A stretch of DNA of 64,000 nt from assembly GCA_017654935.2 (NCBI GenBank), contig CM065713.1, forward strand, positions 22,300,872-22,364,871, in the 5' to 3' direction. Made by a program: the position numbers and the translations under genes. Under the pieces are notes generated by a model. It was not told the origin of the DNA and did no database searches. It saw nothing but the letters and a program-made list of their open reading frames with translations. This DNA is from Phymorhynchus buccinoides. Lineage: Eukaryota > Mollusca > Gastropoda > Neogastropoda > Raphitomidae. Positions 35,001 through 48,422 of this stretch are shown piece after piece; within the stretch, counting starts at the first letter, position 1, and each line of letters begins with the position of its first letter.

Positions 35001-35890
35001 TATGTGCAGTTAGTCTAAAAGGAAACTCTCTAAATGTCATAGAAAACGAGATTTTTCACGTGTTTCTCTATGTGCAGTTAGTCTAAAAGGAAACAATCTC
35101 TAAATGTCATAGAAAACTAGATTTTTCACGTGTTTCTCTATGTGCAGTTTGTCTAAAAGGAAACAATCTCTAAATGTCATAGAAAACTAGATTTTTCAAA
35201 TGTTTCTCTATGTGCAGTTAGTCTAGAAGGAAACAATCTCTAAATGTCAAAGAAAACGAGATTTTTCACGTGTTGCTCTATAGTCTAGAAGGAAACAATC
35301 TCTAAATGTCAAAGAAAACGAGATTTTTCACGTGTTTCTCTGTGTGCAGTTAGTCTAGAAGGAAACAATCTCTAAATGTCATAGAAAACGAGATTTTTCA
35401 CATGTTGCTCTATGTGCAGTTAGTCTAGAAGGAAACAATCTCTAAATGTCATAGAAAACGAGATTTTTCACGAGTTTCTCTATGTGCAGTTAGTCTAGAA
35501 GGAAACAATCTCTAAATGTCATAGAAAACGAGATTTGTCACATGTTTCTCTATGTGCAGTTAGTCTAGAAGGAAACAATCTCTAAATGTCATAGAAAACG
35601 AGATTTTTCACATGTTTCTCTATGTGCAGTTAGTCTAGAAGGAAACAATCTCTAAATGTCATAGAAAACGAGATTTTTCACATGTTGCTCTATGTGCAGT
35701 TAGTCTAGAAGGAAACAATCTCTAAATGTCATAGAAAACGAGATTTTTCACGTGTTTCTCTATGTGCAGTTAGTCTAGAAGGAAACAATCTCTAAATGTC
35801 ATAGAAAACGAGATTTGTCACATGCTTCTCTATGTGCAGTTAGTCTAGAAGGAAACAATCTCTAAATGTCATAGAAAACGAGATTTGTCA
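32010..35890. repeat. Satellite array of about 70-bp units, over 50 copies
   Basis: The consensus includes GTGCAGTTAGTCTAGAAGGA, AACAATCTCTAAATGTCATA and GAAAACGAGATTTTTCACGT. Variants include a shorter unit without GTGCAGTTA (TTGCTCTATAGTC), units with AAACTCTCT, and units with AACTAG instead of AACGAG. Variants recur in blocks, for example near 33100-33500, 34050-34300 and 34700-35100, so larger segments have been copied. The last units are the most diverged (TTTGTCACATG). Confidence 0.95.
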
Positions 35891-36199
35891 CTCACAAAAA
35901 AAATCTTTTTTGTTCCGAAATTTCGAAGTGGTATTTGTTTGTATTTTTAAACGGTTGTATCTTCGTATTGCTAAGGATAACAGAGGCGGTCTCTTGCCAT
36001 AACCCTTCTTAATTAAACATCATAGCCTACTACCAATACCGCTTGGACATTTCTGGCCACGAAAAAAAAAAGAAATTGATCAATCTCATTTTCTAGGCCA
36101 TTTAGAGACTGTTTCATTCTGAACTAAGTTGGCTAATGTCTTTTTGTTGTAACCAATGCATGGATGACAGGGGGGTCAGTTGTTCCAATGCTTAGAAAC

Positions 36200-36665
36200 A
36201 AGCGCGAAATCGCAATAGTTTGTGGCACACGGTCTATTTTTACCACTCCAATCATGAGTCACCTCCCCTGGCTTTTCAATAATTTTAATCTGTAAACCAG
36301 AATGTTATCTCTGCACCATTTCGTAACTTTTTATATCTTTTGGAAAACATTTAAAACTATGTATCCTACTTATGCTCATCAAAAGAAGCACAGCATACTC
36401 GTCGTGTCTGTTGTAGTGTCTGTATTACGTATGTTTATTATTTTGTACGCTTTTAAAATACATCATTTTAAAAAGCGGCCTCAATTTGAAGTGTAGCCTC
36501 GATTTCTGTCCCACATGGTTAATTCCCAGAGGACGTAAAACAAAACTAAAAAAAAAAAAAAAAAAGCCTCCATTTGAAGTGCGACAATTTTGGACAGACA
36601 GACAGACCGACCAACAGACAGACAAAAAGTGAGTTATAGGTTTGTGGCTTGAACCACAAACAATA
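36200..36665 (+). mobile_element. Family F5 copy
   Basis: From AAGCGCGAAATCGCAATAG to GCTTGAACCACAAAC. A 3'-domain remnant (CCCACATGGTTAATTCCCAG then AGGACGTAAAAC) sits at about 36508-36545, at the place where the 11285 copy holds a SINE. Confidence 0.75.
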
Positions 36666-36709
36666 ATTTAAAAAAATTGCTAAAGTTACGACTGGGGTTT
36701 AAAGTCCCT

Positions 36710-36920
36710 CGTGTCAAAATCACGGGTTTCCCGTGTTTTTTCTCTTATAACTGGTAAGAAATCTTGCTTTGACCAGGTTTGACTCCCATACAAATGTCAC
36801 CAAATTGAAAACCGAAACATCGTTTTAAAGTGCAGCCTCAATTTTGAAGTTGGGGACATTTGTATGTGGGAGTCGGGTCACAACGATAACCTAGAAAAAA
36901 ACCCAAGGGACTTAATCGTG
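36710..36920. repeat. Dispersed repeat, inverted partner of 12160-12390
   Basis: AAATCTTGCTTTGACCAGGT and CCCAAGGGACTTAATCGTGG match the other copy in reverse orientation. Confidence 0.55.
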
Positions 36921-37109
36921 GTGCGTCAGTGTGAGTCGTTTAACAAAATTGTGGAGACAATTTTACATTGTCGCATCCGACTATGACTTCCAGATAGCGG
37001 AGGAGGCAGCTGCTGTTCTGGAGGGAAGTGCCGAAATGTATTTATAGAAAAAACCTCACCCAGGGTACATCCCCACTCTCTCGTCCAAGATGACTTGAGG
37101 ACAGCTTCT

Positions 37110-37340
37110 TCTTCTTCTTCTTCGATCGCTCAGTTTCCTGTCAATTATGAGCGCAGATGTTTCATGCTGCCGCTATGCGCCTAACTAAGAAATAGTGTAG
37201 GCCCAGCAAGTCCGACTTCGGCTGGAGGAAATGTTTTTGAAAGCGTTTCTTGAAAGAAAAAAAGTTTTTTTTTAAAAGGCAGGAGAATGGACCAGAAAGA
37301 TAGTAGATGACAGTAAGCAAAGGGAAAAGGCAGAGTCAAA
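37110..37340 (+). mobile_element. SINE-like family C
   Basis: Contains GCTCAGTTTCCTGTCAATTA, GAGCGCAGATG, the ATGCTGCCGCTATGCGCC segment and CAAGTCCGACTTCGGC. Copies lie at 37720-37960 (+), 41940-42230 (-) and 62065-62330 (-), next to (CTT)n. Confidence 0.6.
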
Positions 37341-37344
37341 GAGT

Positions 37345-37715
37345 GTGAGAGCACTTCGTGAAAATTAGAGTTGAATACCCCGAGTTACTCGGTCAAATAC
37401 CATAGCAACCATGGCGGCATCGCGTCAAAGCTTGAAACCGCAGGATGCCCAGTCAGCGACTTGAAAACATTTTTTTTAATAAAAAAAATGAGGGGCGGCC
37501 AGTATCCACAAAATGCTAGAACTTGCAAAATGTGACGTAAATATATAAATGACATCGGTGTTCTAAGTGATGTAAGCCTACTCAAACACACGAGATGAGA
37601 GCTGGGGATCAACCTGATGGTAGAGTAGCTTCCCCTGTTTGACCGATTGAATTAGGCAAGACCACTCCCACACACCGTGAAATGACCCCCCCTTAATTAT
37701 GTCCGAACAATTCCT
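37345..37715 (-). repeat. Dispersed repeat family R3, inverted
   Basis: Reverse complement of 3410-3830. It lies between two family C copies. Confidence 0.7.
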
Positions 37716-37719
37716 ATTA

Positions 37720-37960
37720 TGAGCACAGATGCGTCATGCTGCCGTTATGCGCCTAAGAAAGTTAGGCCCCGGCATGCAGCAAGTCCGAACTTCGGCCGGA
37801 GGAGGAAATCTTTCTGAAAGTGCTTCTTGGGGAAAAAAAAGAAAAAGAAAGGCAAGAAGAATGGACCGGTAAGGCAGAAAGATGGTAGATGACAGTAAGC
37901 AAAGGGAAAAGGCAGAGTCAAAGAGAGTGACAGACTAGATAGAGGAAGTTACAAGCACAG
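37720..37960 (+). mobile_element. SINE-like family C, second copy
   Basis: Shares GAGCACAGATGCG, TCATGCTGCCGTTATGCGCC and AGGCAGAAAGATGGTAGATG with the copy at 37110. Confidence 0.6.
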
Positions 37961-37974
37961 AACTTCCATGATGA

Positions 37975-38115
37975 TGAAATTCTGCCTAACGTCCTCCGGT
38001 CTGGAACAGACACATACGGGACATTATAGTAGACATAAAGATGGTGGGAACGATCCTGGAGGCAATGCCCGGAGGCAGTGCAACACCAGGAAAGTTCCGA
38101 ATGTTTAACAATGCA
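37975..38115 (-). mobile_element. SINE family B, 3' half
   Basis: In its own sense: CTGCCTCCGGGCATTGCC, then the hairpin GTCTGTTCCAGAC and CGGAGGACGTTAGG. Confidence 0.7.
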
Positions 38116-38554
38116 GATGTGAATACCGAGTATCCAACAACAAACGTTTAATAAGCACAGAACTTTCAGAAGGTGGGGGAACTATTCATGCAAGACGGGG
38201 GTTGAGGACAGCTGTCGTCGGGGAAGGTCCCCGAAAGGCCAACTTGTGGGGCGGATTAGGTAGAGTTAAGATCCTTAGCCCTAATTACTAAACGCAAGGT
38301 ATAACCTTCCATTTCAAGGCAGCTTCTTAGTGACGGCAAACTCATTCTCTTTTTCTGCCTGTCTGTGTCTCTCTCGTGAGCACGCGCGTGCGGTGAAAAC
38401 TGACTATTTATTCTGTTTTGATGAAACAGAGGAAGTAAAAATAAGACACGAGAATGGTGTCCCATGGGTCCACCAGAAAAGCGCATTAAGGCCGGCTGTG
38501 TTGTAATATTGTGGACATGATAGAAATAATCAGCGACGTTGTGTGTGTGCGTGC

Positions 38555-38645
38555 GTGTATGTGTTCAAATCTCTTGAAAGAAGGGTGGCAATTGCATTAT
38601 TTAAACCAAGTGACCTTTCATCGCGGGTAATATTTTGATAGAAAT
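38555..38645 (+). repeat. Partial duplicate of the 5' flank of the secreted-peptide gene
   Basis: AAATCTCTTGAAAGAAGGGT to GTGACCTTTCATCGCGGGT resembles 39250-39312 (ATCTCTTGAAGGAAGCGTGG to CTTTCATCGCTGGT). It lies about 700 bp upstream of that gene's ATG. Confidence 0.65.
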
Positions 38646-38735
38646 AATCAGCGACGTTGTGTGTGTGCGCTCTTGTTTTCCCCGCGTCGTTTTGACAATG
38701 TGAAAATCGAACCGAACTGTTTTGACGCACCCCAT

Positions 38736-38753
38736 TGTTTTGACGTCAAAACA
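38736..38753. promoter_or_regulatory. Perfect CRE palindrome, TGTTTTGACGTCAAAACA
   Basis: This 18-bp palindrome is centred on TGACGTCA, the full CREB/ATF site. It lies about 565 bp upstream of the secreted-peptide ATG. Two half-matches (GTTTTGAC near 38691 and 38720) precede it. CREs are common in neuropeptide promoters, but the role here is inference. Confidence 0.4.
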
Positions 38754-39031
38754 GTGAAAACATAGATTTTCGAGTTTCCCGCCCATAACTGTCATATAGC
38801 AAAATGGTGTCTTGTGTCCAAACAATACAAAATGTCCCGTGCTTCCCGTTTCAAAAACTTTAAAGGCTGATTTTTCACGGTCAACTTAAGTGATGTGTTT
38901 TTCATGCAAGTGCTTAATGACTAATGGCGGAGTGATGTCCCTTGCTGGCTTGTTTGACAATGATTCTGGGGACATCCCGCCAGGGTTTGGAGTAGGATAA
39001 GGATTAGGAACAATGTCACTCTGTCAACTCA

Positions 39032-39032
<1 letters not shown>

Positions 39033-39084
<52 letters not shown>
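39033..39084. repeat. (GT)n microsatellite
   Basis: 52 bp of GT. Confidence 0.95.
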
Positions 39085-39086
<2 letters not shown>

Positions 39087-39317
39087 CTCATTGTCAACAC
39101 AATGGTGGTAAGCTTTGCAGACCGTGTGTAAATGAGTGTATTATATGCATTCGAATCAGACCATTCAGGAGCATGTTCTCACAAAAAATTACTGCAATAT
39201 GTTTGATAGTTTAATCAGAAATCACTGTCAAGACGTGTGTGTGTGTTTTCAGATCTCTTGAAGGAAGCGTGGAAATTGCATTGCATAAACCACGTGACCT
39301 TTCATCGCTGGTTGGAA

Positions 39318-41560
<2,243 letters not shown>

Positions 41561-41938
41561 GTGGTGATGACGCAATGCTCGGGGGAAAGGAATGATGATG
41601 TTGTAGCGGGAGAAGCAGGGCAAAAAGTCGATGACGTCATGAGGAGAAAGTTGGTGGTGAACGATGATGATGATGATGATGGAGGAGGAGGAGAAAGGAT
41701 ATTGAAAAGAGACGATGATGATAACAATGATGATGATGCGAGAATCATGAAAAAAGATGGTGGCTTAAATATATTTTTTTTAAAAGAAGTTCCCGTCACT
41801 ATTGGATCAAGAACTCATGATGGAAAAAGTATGCCAACAAAACTGCCTTTGATGATGTGGTTTATTAAAAGTGAAATCTGTTCATCTCATTCGTTGATGA
41901 CAAGATTGACGATAGAGATAAGATTAATTAAGAAATAG
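41561..41938 (+). other. Probable 3' UTR of the secreted-peptide gene, (GAT)n-rich
   Basis: A low-complexity GAT/GAG region at 41660-41740 keeps an acidic frame open for 125 residues. It follows the TAG stop directly and is read here as untranslated. Confidence 0.35.
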
Positions 41939-41939
41939 T

Positions 41940-42230
41940 TAAATAGCTCCCCCACCTTTTGGAAGTTCTGTGCTTGTAACTTCCTCTGACCTGTCAATCT
42001 CTTTGACTCTGCCTTTTTCCTTTTGCTTACTGTCATCTACTATCTTTCCGCCTTACTGGTCCATTCTCCTGCCTGTTCAAGAATCTCTTACAAAGATTTT
42101 CTCCAGCCACAGACGGGACATGGTGGGGCCTACCTTTTTTTTGGTTAGGCGCATAACGGCAGCATGACACATCTGCGCTGGTATGACAGGAAACTGAGCG
42201 ATTGACGAAGAAGAAGACCTCTTCTCTTTG
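41940..42230 (-). mobile_element. SINE-like family C, inverted
   Basis: Reverse complement of the 37720 copy, ending at a (GAA)n tract. Confidence 0.6.
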
Positions 42231-42339
42231 GCTTTGACTTATGTAATTTCTGTCTTTCAGTCCTTGATTCAATTTATCTTTATTGTTTCCATAATTGCTT
42301 GCTTTGAATAATTGCATTAAAGGGACACCCTGGGGGCCG

Positions 42340-42690
42340 TTTCACAAGGGCTAACATTACGTAGCGTGAGCGCAAATCGGCAAATCGGCAACACCTCTTT
42401 CGCCGACGTTCGCCAAAAACGTTTTGTGGCTGTCATCGAGCTAGCAAGCCACGAACTATTTGAAGGATCATGGGAAATATCACGTGACTAGCATGGGGTG
42501 AATACATTGCTTGTTTCGGATTGGTCCATTACAGTTTGGTCAAAATAATAAAAACATTTGTCCAATCAGACAAGAGCTTGTAAGCCTAATATTCTTCCGC
42601 AAACGCTTTCTAAAGTGTTTCTTAGGCCCCGTTTGCCGTAAGCGTTATTCGCGCGGCGACCGTTATCTAGAGAAACTCGCCCCTGGATTC
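42340..42690. mobile_element. Non-autonomous element F4
   Basis: From CCGTTTCACAAGGGCTAACA to GAGAAACTCGCCCCTGG. Confidence 0.65.
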
Positions 42691-42740
42691 AATTTCTATT
42701 TCTGTATTGTTTCCATAATTGCTTGCTTTGAATAACTGCA

Positions 42741-43258
42741 TTAAAGGGACACCCTGGCGGATGAGGGTTTTGCTAAGAAAAACATCAAGGTCACCAGAAA
42801 GACAGCCTTTTCAAGGATCGGAACACTCACTTTGCTCTGATTTCCTAGAAATCAAACCGTCAAAACGGCGATTCCTCCTTGGCGGAGTTGCCGGAGAGAG
42901 AAGCCATTTTGGACAGGGTTGGTAGAGGCCACTCAGAAGCTTTTGTCTTCTTTGTAGTGCAGTAAAAAAAAAAAAAAAGGAAATGGAGCTATTTCCTTTG
43001 TTGTGAGCGAAACTCCTTTTGGTAAACTGTAAATAAAAAGGCTTGTATTGTGGAAATATCGTGATTTGGTCCAAGCGACTCAGGCGGCCATTACATTTCA
43101 CTGAAAGAATTTGACTTCCAGCACCTCCGCCAAGGAGGAATCGCCGATTTGACTTCTAGGAAACCGGAGCAAAGTCAGTGTTGCGATCTCTGTAAAGGGT
43201 GTTTTCCTGGAGATCTCGACGTGTTTCTTGGCAAAATATGTCAGGGTGCCCCTTTAAA
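42741..43258. mobile_element. Element T1, full copy
   Basis: Ends TTAAAGGGACACCCTGGCGG and TCAGGGTGCCCCTTTAAA, with the same inner arms as 2812-3381. Confidence 0.8.
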
Positions 43259-43480
43259 AAAAGTTCTGAAACATTTTGAAATGAATAGTCCTTGGATTAA
43301 TAGTCTAAAACATAACAGAATGCCAATACCTACTTCAGCACATGTTTCAAGTAAACTATTATGTAACAAGTAAATGCACACACGTTGCTATCATTCAAAA
43401 CCTAATTGAAATGTTTTAAAAAAAGAATTATAAAAAAAGAAGAAGGAGCACTTTCGTTTCAGTGTTTGTTCATCAATGAG
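43259..43480. other. Spacer, nothing recognised
   Basis: AT-rich. Confidence 0.4.
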
Positions 43481-43481
43481 C

Positions 43482-43646
43482 AACTTAAGACGCGGATTTG
43501 ACCGCCAGGGGGCAATCAAACCAGTAGGGGCTTATCACGCGATATGCTTAGTTGGGCGTAGCGAGAGAGAGAGGGAGATGAGTCCGTGATAAGCCCCCCT
43601 AGTTGGTTTGATTGCCCTCTGACGGTCAAAATCCGCGTCATAAGTT
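43482..43646. mobile_element. Palindromic MITE
   Basis: ACTTAAGACGCGGATTTGAC and the inverted CAAAATCCGCGTCATAAGT close a hairpin. Inner arms GGGCAATCAAACCAGTAGGG and CCCTAGTTGGTTTGATTGCC also pair. The loop contains a short GA run. Confidence 0.7.
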
Positions 43647-43680
43647 AACCATTATATGAGTGCCATCAAAGTCAAACTAT

Positions 43681-43816
<136 letters not shown>

Positions 43817-43892
43817 ATCTGTAAACGCACAGAGAGAGAGAGAGCGACATATGTACACGCAACTAATGTTATATAATGGATGTTAAACAAAA

Positions 43893-43893
<1 letters not shown>

Positions 43894-43931
<38 letters not shown>

Positions 43932-43936
43932 GCGCG
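43894..43936. repeat. (CA)n microsatellite
   Basis: CA run ending in CGCGCGCG. Confidence 0.9.
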
Positions 43937-44078
43937 CAACTAAAACCGCAAGTTTGTATTTAAACATATAAACACAATGTAAATTGGACTTTTTTTAAAA
44001 GAAAGGTTTTCTAAACTTCGTAATCTCAAAACTGTTATTTACAGGGACACAGACACACTCACATGAACAAGCATCTAC

Positions 44079-44873
44079 AGTGGAACCTCCCTTATAAGAC
44101 TCCCTCCTACATAAGACCTGCTTCTCTGAGACATTGCCCTTCTTTGTAAGTATTAAAACTACCTCCCTTATAAGACCCCCCATTACGACTCCCTCCTACA
44201 TAAGACCTGCTTCTCTGAGACATTGCCCTTCTTTGAAAGTATTGAAACTACCTCCCTTATAAGACCCCTCCCTTATAAAACCTACCATTATAAAATATAA
44301 GACTCCCTCCCACATAAGACCTATTTCTCTGAGACATTGCCCTTCTTTGAAAGTATTAAAACTACCTCCCTTATAAGACCCCCCATTACGACTCCCTCCT
44401 ACATAAGACCTGCTTCTCTGAGACATTGCCCTTCTTTGAAAGTATTGAAACTACCTCCCTTATAAGACCCCTCCCTGTTAAGACCTCCCATTATAAAGAC
44501 TCCCTCCCACATAAGACCTACTTCTCTGAGACATTGCCCTTCTTTGTAAGTATTAAAACTACCTCCCTTATAAGACCCCTCCCTTATAAGACTCCCTCCC
44601 ACATAAGACCTACTTCTCTGAGACATTGCCCTTCTTTGTAAGTATTAAAACTACCTCCCTTATAAGACCCCTCCCTTATAAGACCTACTTTTCTGAGACA
44701 TTGCCCTTCTTTGTAAGCATTAAACCTACCTCACTTATAAGACTCCCACCCACATAAGACTCACCTCTCTGAGACATTGCCCTTCTCTGTAAGTATTAAA
44801 ACTACCTCCCTTATTAAAAGACCCCTCCCTTATAAGACCTCAATTTGGAAGATTTTTGAAGGTCGCTTAAGGC
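44079..44873. mobile_element. CAGTGGAACC MITE with expanded interior
   Basis: The ends are CAGTGGAACCTCCCTTATAA and GGCAGGTTCCACTG. The interior repeats TTCTCTGAGACATTGCCCTT about seven times at variable spacing. The simple version at 63469-63641 has that segment once, so this copy has expanded internally. Termini of this kind are typical of Tc1/pogo-like elements. Confidence 0.8.
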
Positions 44874-45200
44874 AGGTTCCACTGTGATACACGTACCAGA
44901 CATACTGACCAGTGGACATCATTTTAAATGAAAGGTACATGCAACTAAAACTGCCATTTTGTTTTTAGCACAAACACACACAAATATGGCATCTCAACGA
45001 ACAAACAAACAAATATTGCTTTTTTAGATGGCAGAGACATATAAATGGACTCCCAGTTACTGATGAAAGTCAAGTCAAGGGAGATAATTTTTCTTACTCT
45101 TGGGTTATTGTGGATTTTATGTATTCAAAAATATATATTATATGATCGGCATAATTAAACCTAGTAGATTTTTATTTTACACCCCCCAAAAAAGAGTTGC
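44874..45200. other. AT-rich spacer
   Basis: Nothing recognised. Confidence 0.4.
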
Positions 45201-45359
45201 CCTGGGACGGTATTCATGTCGAGATAGCATGAGACTTAGCATGATGCTAACTTAGAAGCTCTTCCAATGTCCTATAGGATTTAATAGGACTTTTGGAAGA
45301 GCTTCTAAGTTAGCATCATGCTAAGTCTCATGCTATCTCGACGTGAATACCGTCCCAGG
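45201..45359. mobile_element. Foldback MITE FB2, best copy
   Basis: A 159-bp near-perfect palindrome from CCTGGGACGGTATTC to GAATACCGTCCCAGG. Confidence 0.85.
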
Positions 45360-45377
45360 TGCTTTGCCCGTCGAAGG

Positions 45378-45974
45378 TTTAAAGGTGGACTCGGACGGAT
45401 GAGTTTTTGCAAGAAACACATCGAGATCACCAGAAAAACAGCCTTTTCAAGGATCGAAACACTCACTTTGCTCTGGTTTCTTAGAAATTAAACATTCCTC
45501 CTTGGCGGAGATGCCGGAGAGAGTAGCCATTTTGGATGGGGTGGGTGGAGGCCACTCATTGTGGTTGAAGCGTTTTTCTTTTTTGTAGTGCAGTAAAAAT
45601 TTAAAAAAGGAGCTATTTCCTTTGTTGTGAGCGAAACTCCTTTAGATAAATTGTATAAAAATTTAAATAAATAAATAAAAAGGCTTGTATTGCGAAAATT
45701 TCGTGCAAACAATTTGGTCAAAACACAGGCAGCCATTCAAAAAGAGACGGCAAACGCCTTCTCTTTGGGTGAAAGAATTTGACTTCCAGCATCTCCGCCA
45801 AGGAGGAATCGCCTTTTTGACGGCTTGATTTCTGGGAAACCAGAGCAAAGTGAGTTAGTTAGTTAGTCTATTATAGTCCCGTAAAAGCGAGTGTTGCGAT
45901 CTCTGTAAAGGGAGTTTTTTTGCTGATCTGGACGTGTTTCTAGCAAAAACTCATCCGTCAGGGTGCCCCTTTAA
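45378..45974. mobile_element. Element T1, full copy
   Basis: Ends TTTAAAGGTGGACTCGGACG and CGTCAGGGTGCCCCTTTAA. Confidence 0.8.
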
Positions 45975-46205
45975 GAATAAACCGAAATATCGCGATTTTA
46001 TCAGTGTTTTTTAAATTTTTATATTGACCACACACAAAAAAGACAGAAACGAAATCATCAGATGACACGACACCTTTTCAGCCCAACAACTTCGGTCGAA
46101 ATCCACCCACTATCTTTGAAATGATCAGTGTCTTTAATTGTTACATTCAAATATCATTCACAGGGAATTCTGTTTAAGCTAACTCTTTCGCCCCGTACTA
46201 ACTAA

Positions 46206-46355
46206 TAGGGCATTTGCCACGTGAGGACGACCTTGAAATTCACTGAGTTGAATGTAGAGAGTTGAATTAGAAAGGTCAGCGTAACTCGGGGCAGAACGAG
46301 TGCGGGCACATCAGTAGTCTAGTATAGAGAACAAACACTCGTGGCAAATGCCCTA
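46206..46355. mobile_element. TA-flanked MITE family M2
   Basis: Ends TAGGGCATTTGCCACGTG and CTCGTGGCAAATGCCCTA. The copy at 48423-48790 has the same body but is interrupted by another element. Confidence 0.75.
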
Positions 46356-46410
46356 TTCTCAGTAGCTTTTAAGTTAACTCTTTCACCCCGTACTAATTCC
46401 CAGTAGCTTT

Positions 46411-47373
46411 TCACATATGTCCCTTCCCTGGTCGAGAGGACGTAAAACACCAAATTTCATTCGTAGCTTTTCACATATGTCCCTTCCCTGGTCGAGAGGA
46501 CGTAAAACACCAAATTTCATTCGTAGCTTTTCACATATGTCCCTTCCCTGGTCGAGAGGACGTAAAACACCAAATTTCATTCGTAGCTTTTCACATATGT
46601 CCCTTCCCTGGTCGAGAGGACGTAAAACACCAAATTTCATTCGTAGCTTTTCACATATGTCCCTTCCCTGGTCGAGAGGACGTAAAACACCAAATTTCAT
46701 TCGTAGCTTTTCACATATGTCCCTTCCCTGGTCGAGAGGACGTAAAACACCAAATTTCATTCGTAGCTTTTCACATATGTCCCTTCCCTGGTCGAGAGGA
46801 CGTAAAACACCAAATTTCATTCGTAGCTTTTCACATATGTCCCTTCCCTGGTCGAGAGGACGTAAAACACCAAATTTCATTCGTAGCTTTTCACATATGT
46901 CCCTTCCCTGGTCGAGAGGACGTAAAACACCAAATTTCATTCGTAGCTTTTCACATATGTCCCTTCCCTGGTCGAGAGGACGTAAAACACCAAATTTCAT
47001 TCGTAGCTTTTCACATATGTCCCTTCCCTGGTCGAGAGGACGTAAAACACCAAATTTCATTCGTAGCTTTTCACATATGTCCCTTCCCTGGTCGAGAGGA
47101 CGTAAAACACCAAATTTCATTCGTAGCTTTTCACATATGTCCCTTCCCTGGTCGAGAGGACGTAAAACACCAAATTTCGTTCGTAGCTTTTCACATATGT
47201 CCCTTCCCTGGTCGAGAGGACGTAAAACACCAAATTTCATTCGTAGCTTTTCACATATGTCCCTTCCCTGGTCGAGAGGACGTAAAACACCAAATTTCGT
47301 TCGTAGCTTTTCACATATGTCCCTTCCCTGGTCGAGAGGACGTAAAACACCAAATTTCATTCGTAGCTTTTCA
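46411..47373. repeat. 60-bp satellite, 16 nearly identical units
   Basis: Each unit reads CATATGTCCCTTCCCTGGTC, GAGAGGACGTAAAACACCAA, ATTTCATTCGTAGCTTTTCA. Only two units differ, by one base (TTCGTTCG). A period divisible by three keeps frames of 325 and 339 residues open on opposite strands. These are artefacts. GAGAGGACGTAAAACACC is the 3' domain of SINE-B, which is the likely seed. Confidence 0.95.
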
Positions 47374-47452
47374 CCACAGACGAAGTACAGTCGACAATTT
47401 TCATCTCTACTTTCGCTTACTTTGTTTGCATACTAAGCGTGAGCGTCTGGTA

Positions 47453-47666
47453 AGGGAAGACGGGGTAAAAAGCGCATGGGCGGGTAAGAAGCCCACCCCA
47501 ATTATCTCATGAAATAAAGAAAATTTCAGTCAAATTTGCCCATGAGACGAATGCTAGACATTAACGCTCGTCTCATGGGCAAAATGAGACTGAAATTTGC
47601 TTCATTTCATGAGATAATGGGGGTGGGCTTCTTACCCGCCCATGCGCTTTTTACCCCGTCTTCCCC
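47453..47666. mobile_element. Foldback MITE FB1
   Basis: Hairpin with TA at 47451-47452 and 47667-47668. Confidence 0.85.
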
Positions 47667-47814
47667 TATTGTTGGACAGAACAAGTCTCTAGCTATAACT
47701 ACATCAAGTTTCTTCGACTAATTATTTTCATTTTTCATTTGAGACCCAGCGCCATGAAAGGGACATTAAGTCGCTGGACTAGTTTGTTTCTCACAACAGG
47801 CTTGAAAAGTAAAA

Positions 47815-47940
47815 AATCTGCGGCTTCAAGCTTCGACACCATGGTTGCTATGGCTTATCCGCCTTGGTCGAGGTAAACAACTCTAATTTTCACAAAATGC
47901 TCTCCCCTCATTTTTTCTCTCCGAAAATCGTCTCTTTGGA
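47815..47940 (+). repeat. Repeat family R3, end fragment
   Basis: CGGCTTCAAGCTTCGACACC to CTCTCCGAAAATCGTC matches the right end of 3410-3830. Confidence 0.6.
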
Positions 47941-47944
47941 TACC

Positions 47945-48245
47945 AGGGTGCCGTTTCACAAGGGCTAACGTTACGTAGCGTGAGCGCAAATCGGCAAAAA
48001 CGGTACCCCCCCCCCCCCCCCCCCCCCCCTCCAAAAGTATCTCGTGGCGAACTATCACGTGACTAGCATGGAGTGAATACATTTCTTGTTGTCGATTGGT
48101 CCATTAAAGTTTGTTTAAAAAAATTGACCAATCAGACAAGAGCTTGTAATATTCTTCCGCAAACGTTTTCTAAAGTGTTTCTTAGGGCCCGTTTGCTGTA
48201 AGCGTTATTCGCGCGGCGACCGTTATTTAGAGAAACTCGACCCTG
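47945..48245. mobile_element. Non-autonomous element F4 with poly-C tract
   Basis: Same ends as 42340-42690. A run of about 25 C lies at 48005-48029. Confidence 0.65.
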
Positions 48246-48422
48246 CTCCTCCACTGCTTCCCCGAATGTAAAGGCACAAGCAAAGGAACGACAACTCTTC
48301 GTCGACTTCCAGCACGAAAAGCGAAAGTAGACAAACAGCAATAATCGCAAAGTCGGACCCTTTGGTTGGTTTGCTTTGTCATTCCATCAAAGTTCTGAAC
48401 GGAAAGGGTACAGCCAATAGGG

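Noticed and set aside
32010..35890. Possible CRISPR array
   Set aside because: Regular repeats, but with no unique spacers between conserved repeats and no cas genes. The context is animal. It is a plain satellite.
41561..41938. Acidic 125-residue frame after the peptide gene
   Set aside because: (GAT)n low complexity directly after the stop codon. Better read as 3' UTR.
46383..47436. Frames of 325 and 339 residues on opposite strands
   Set aside because: They are products of a 60-bp tandem repeat whose period is divisible by three. Both strands are open at once and there is no codon bias.
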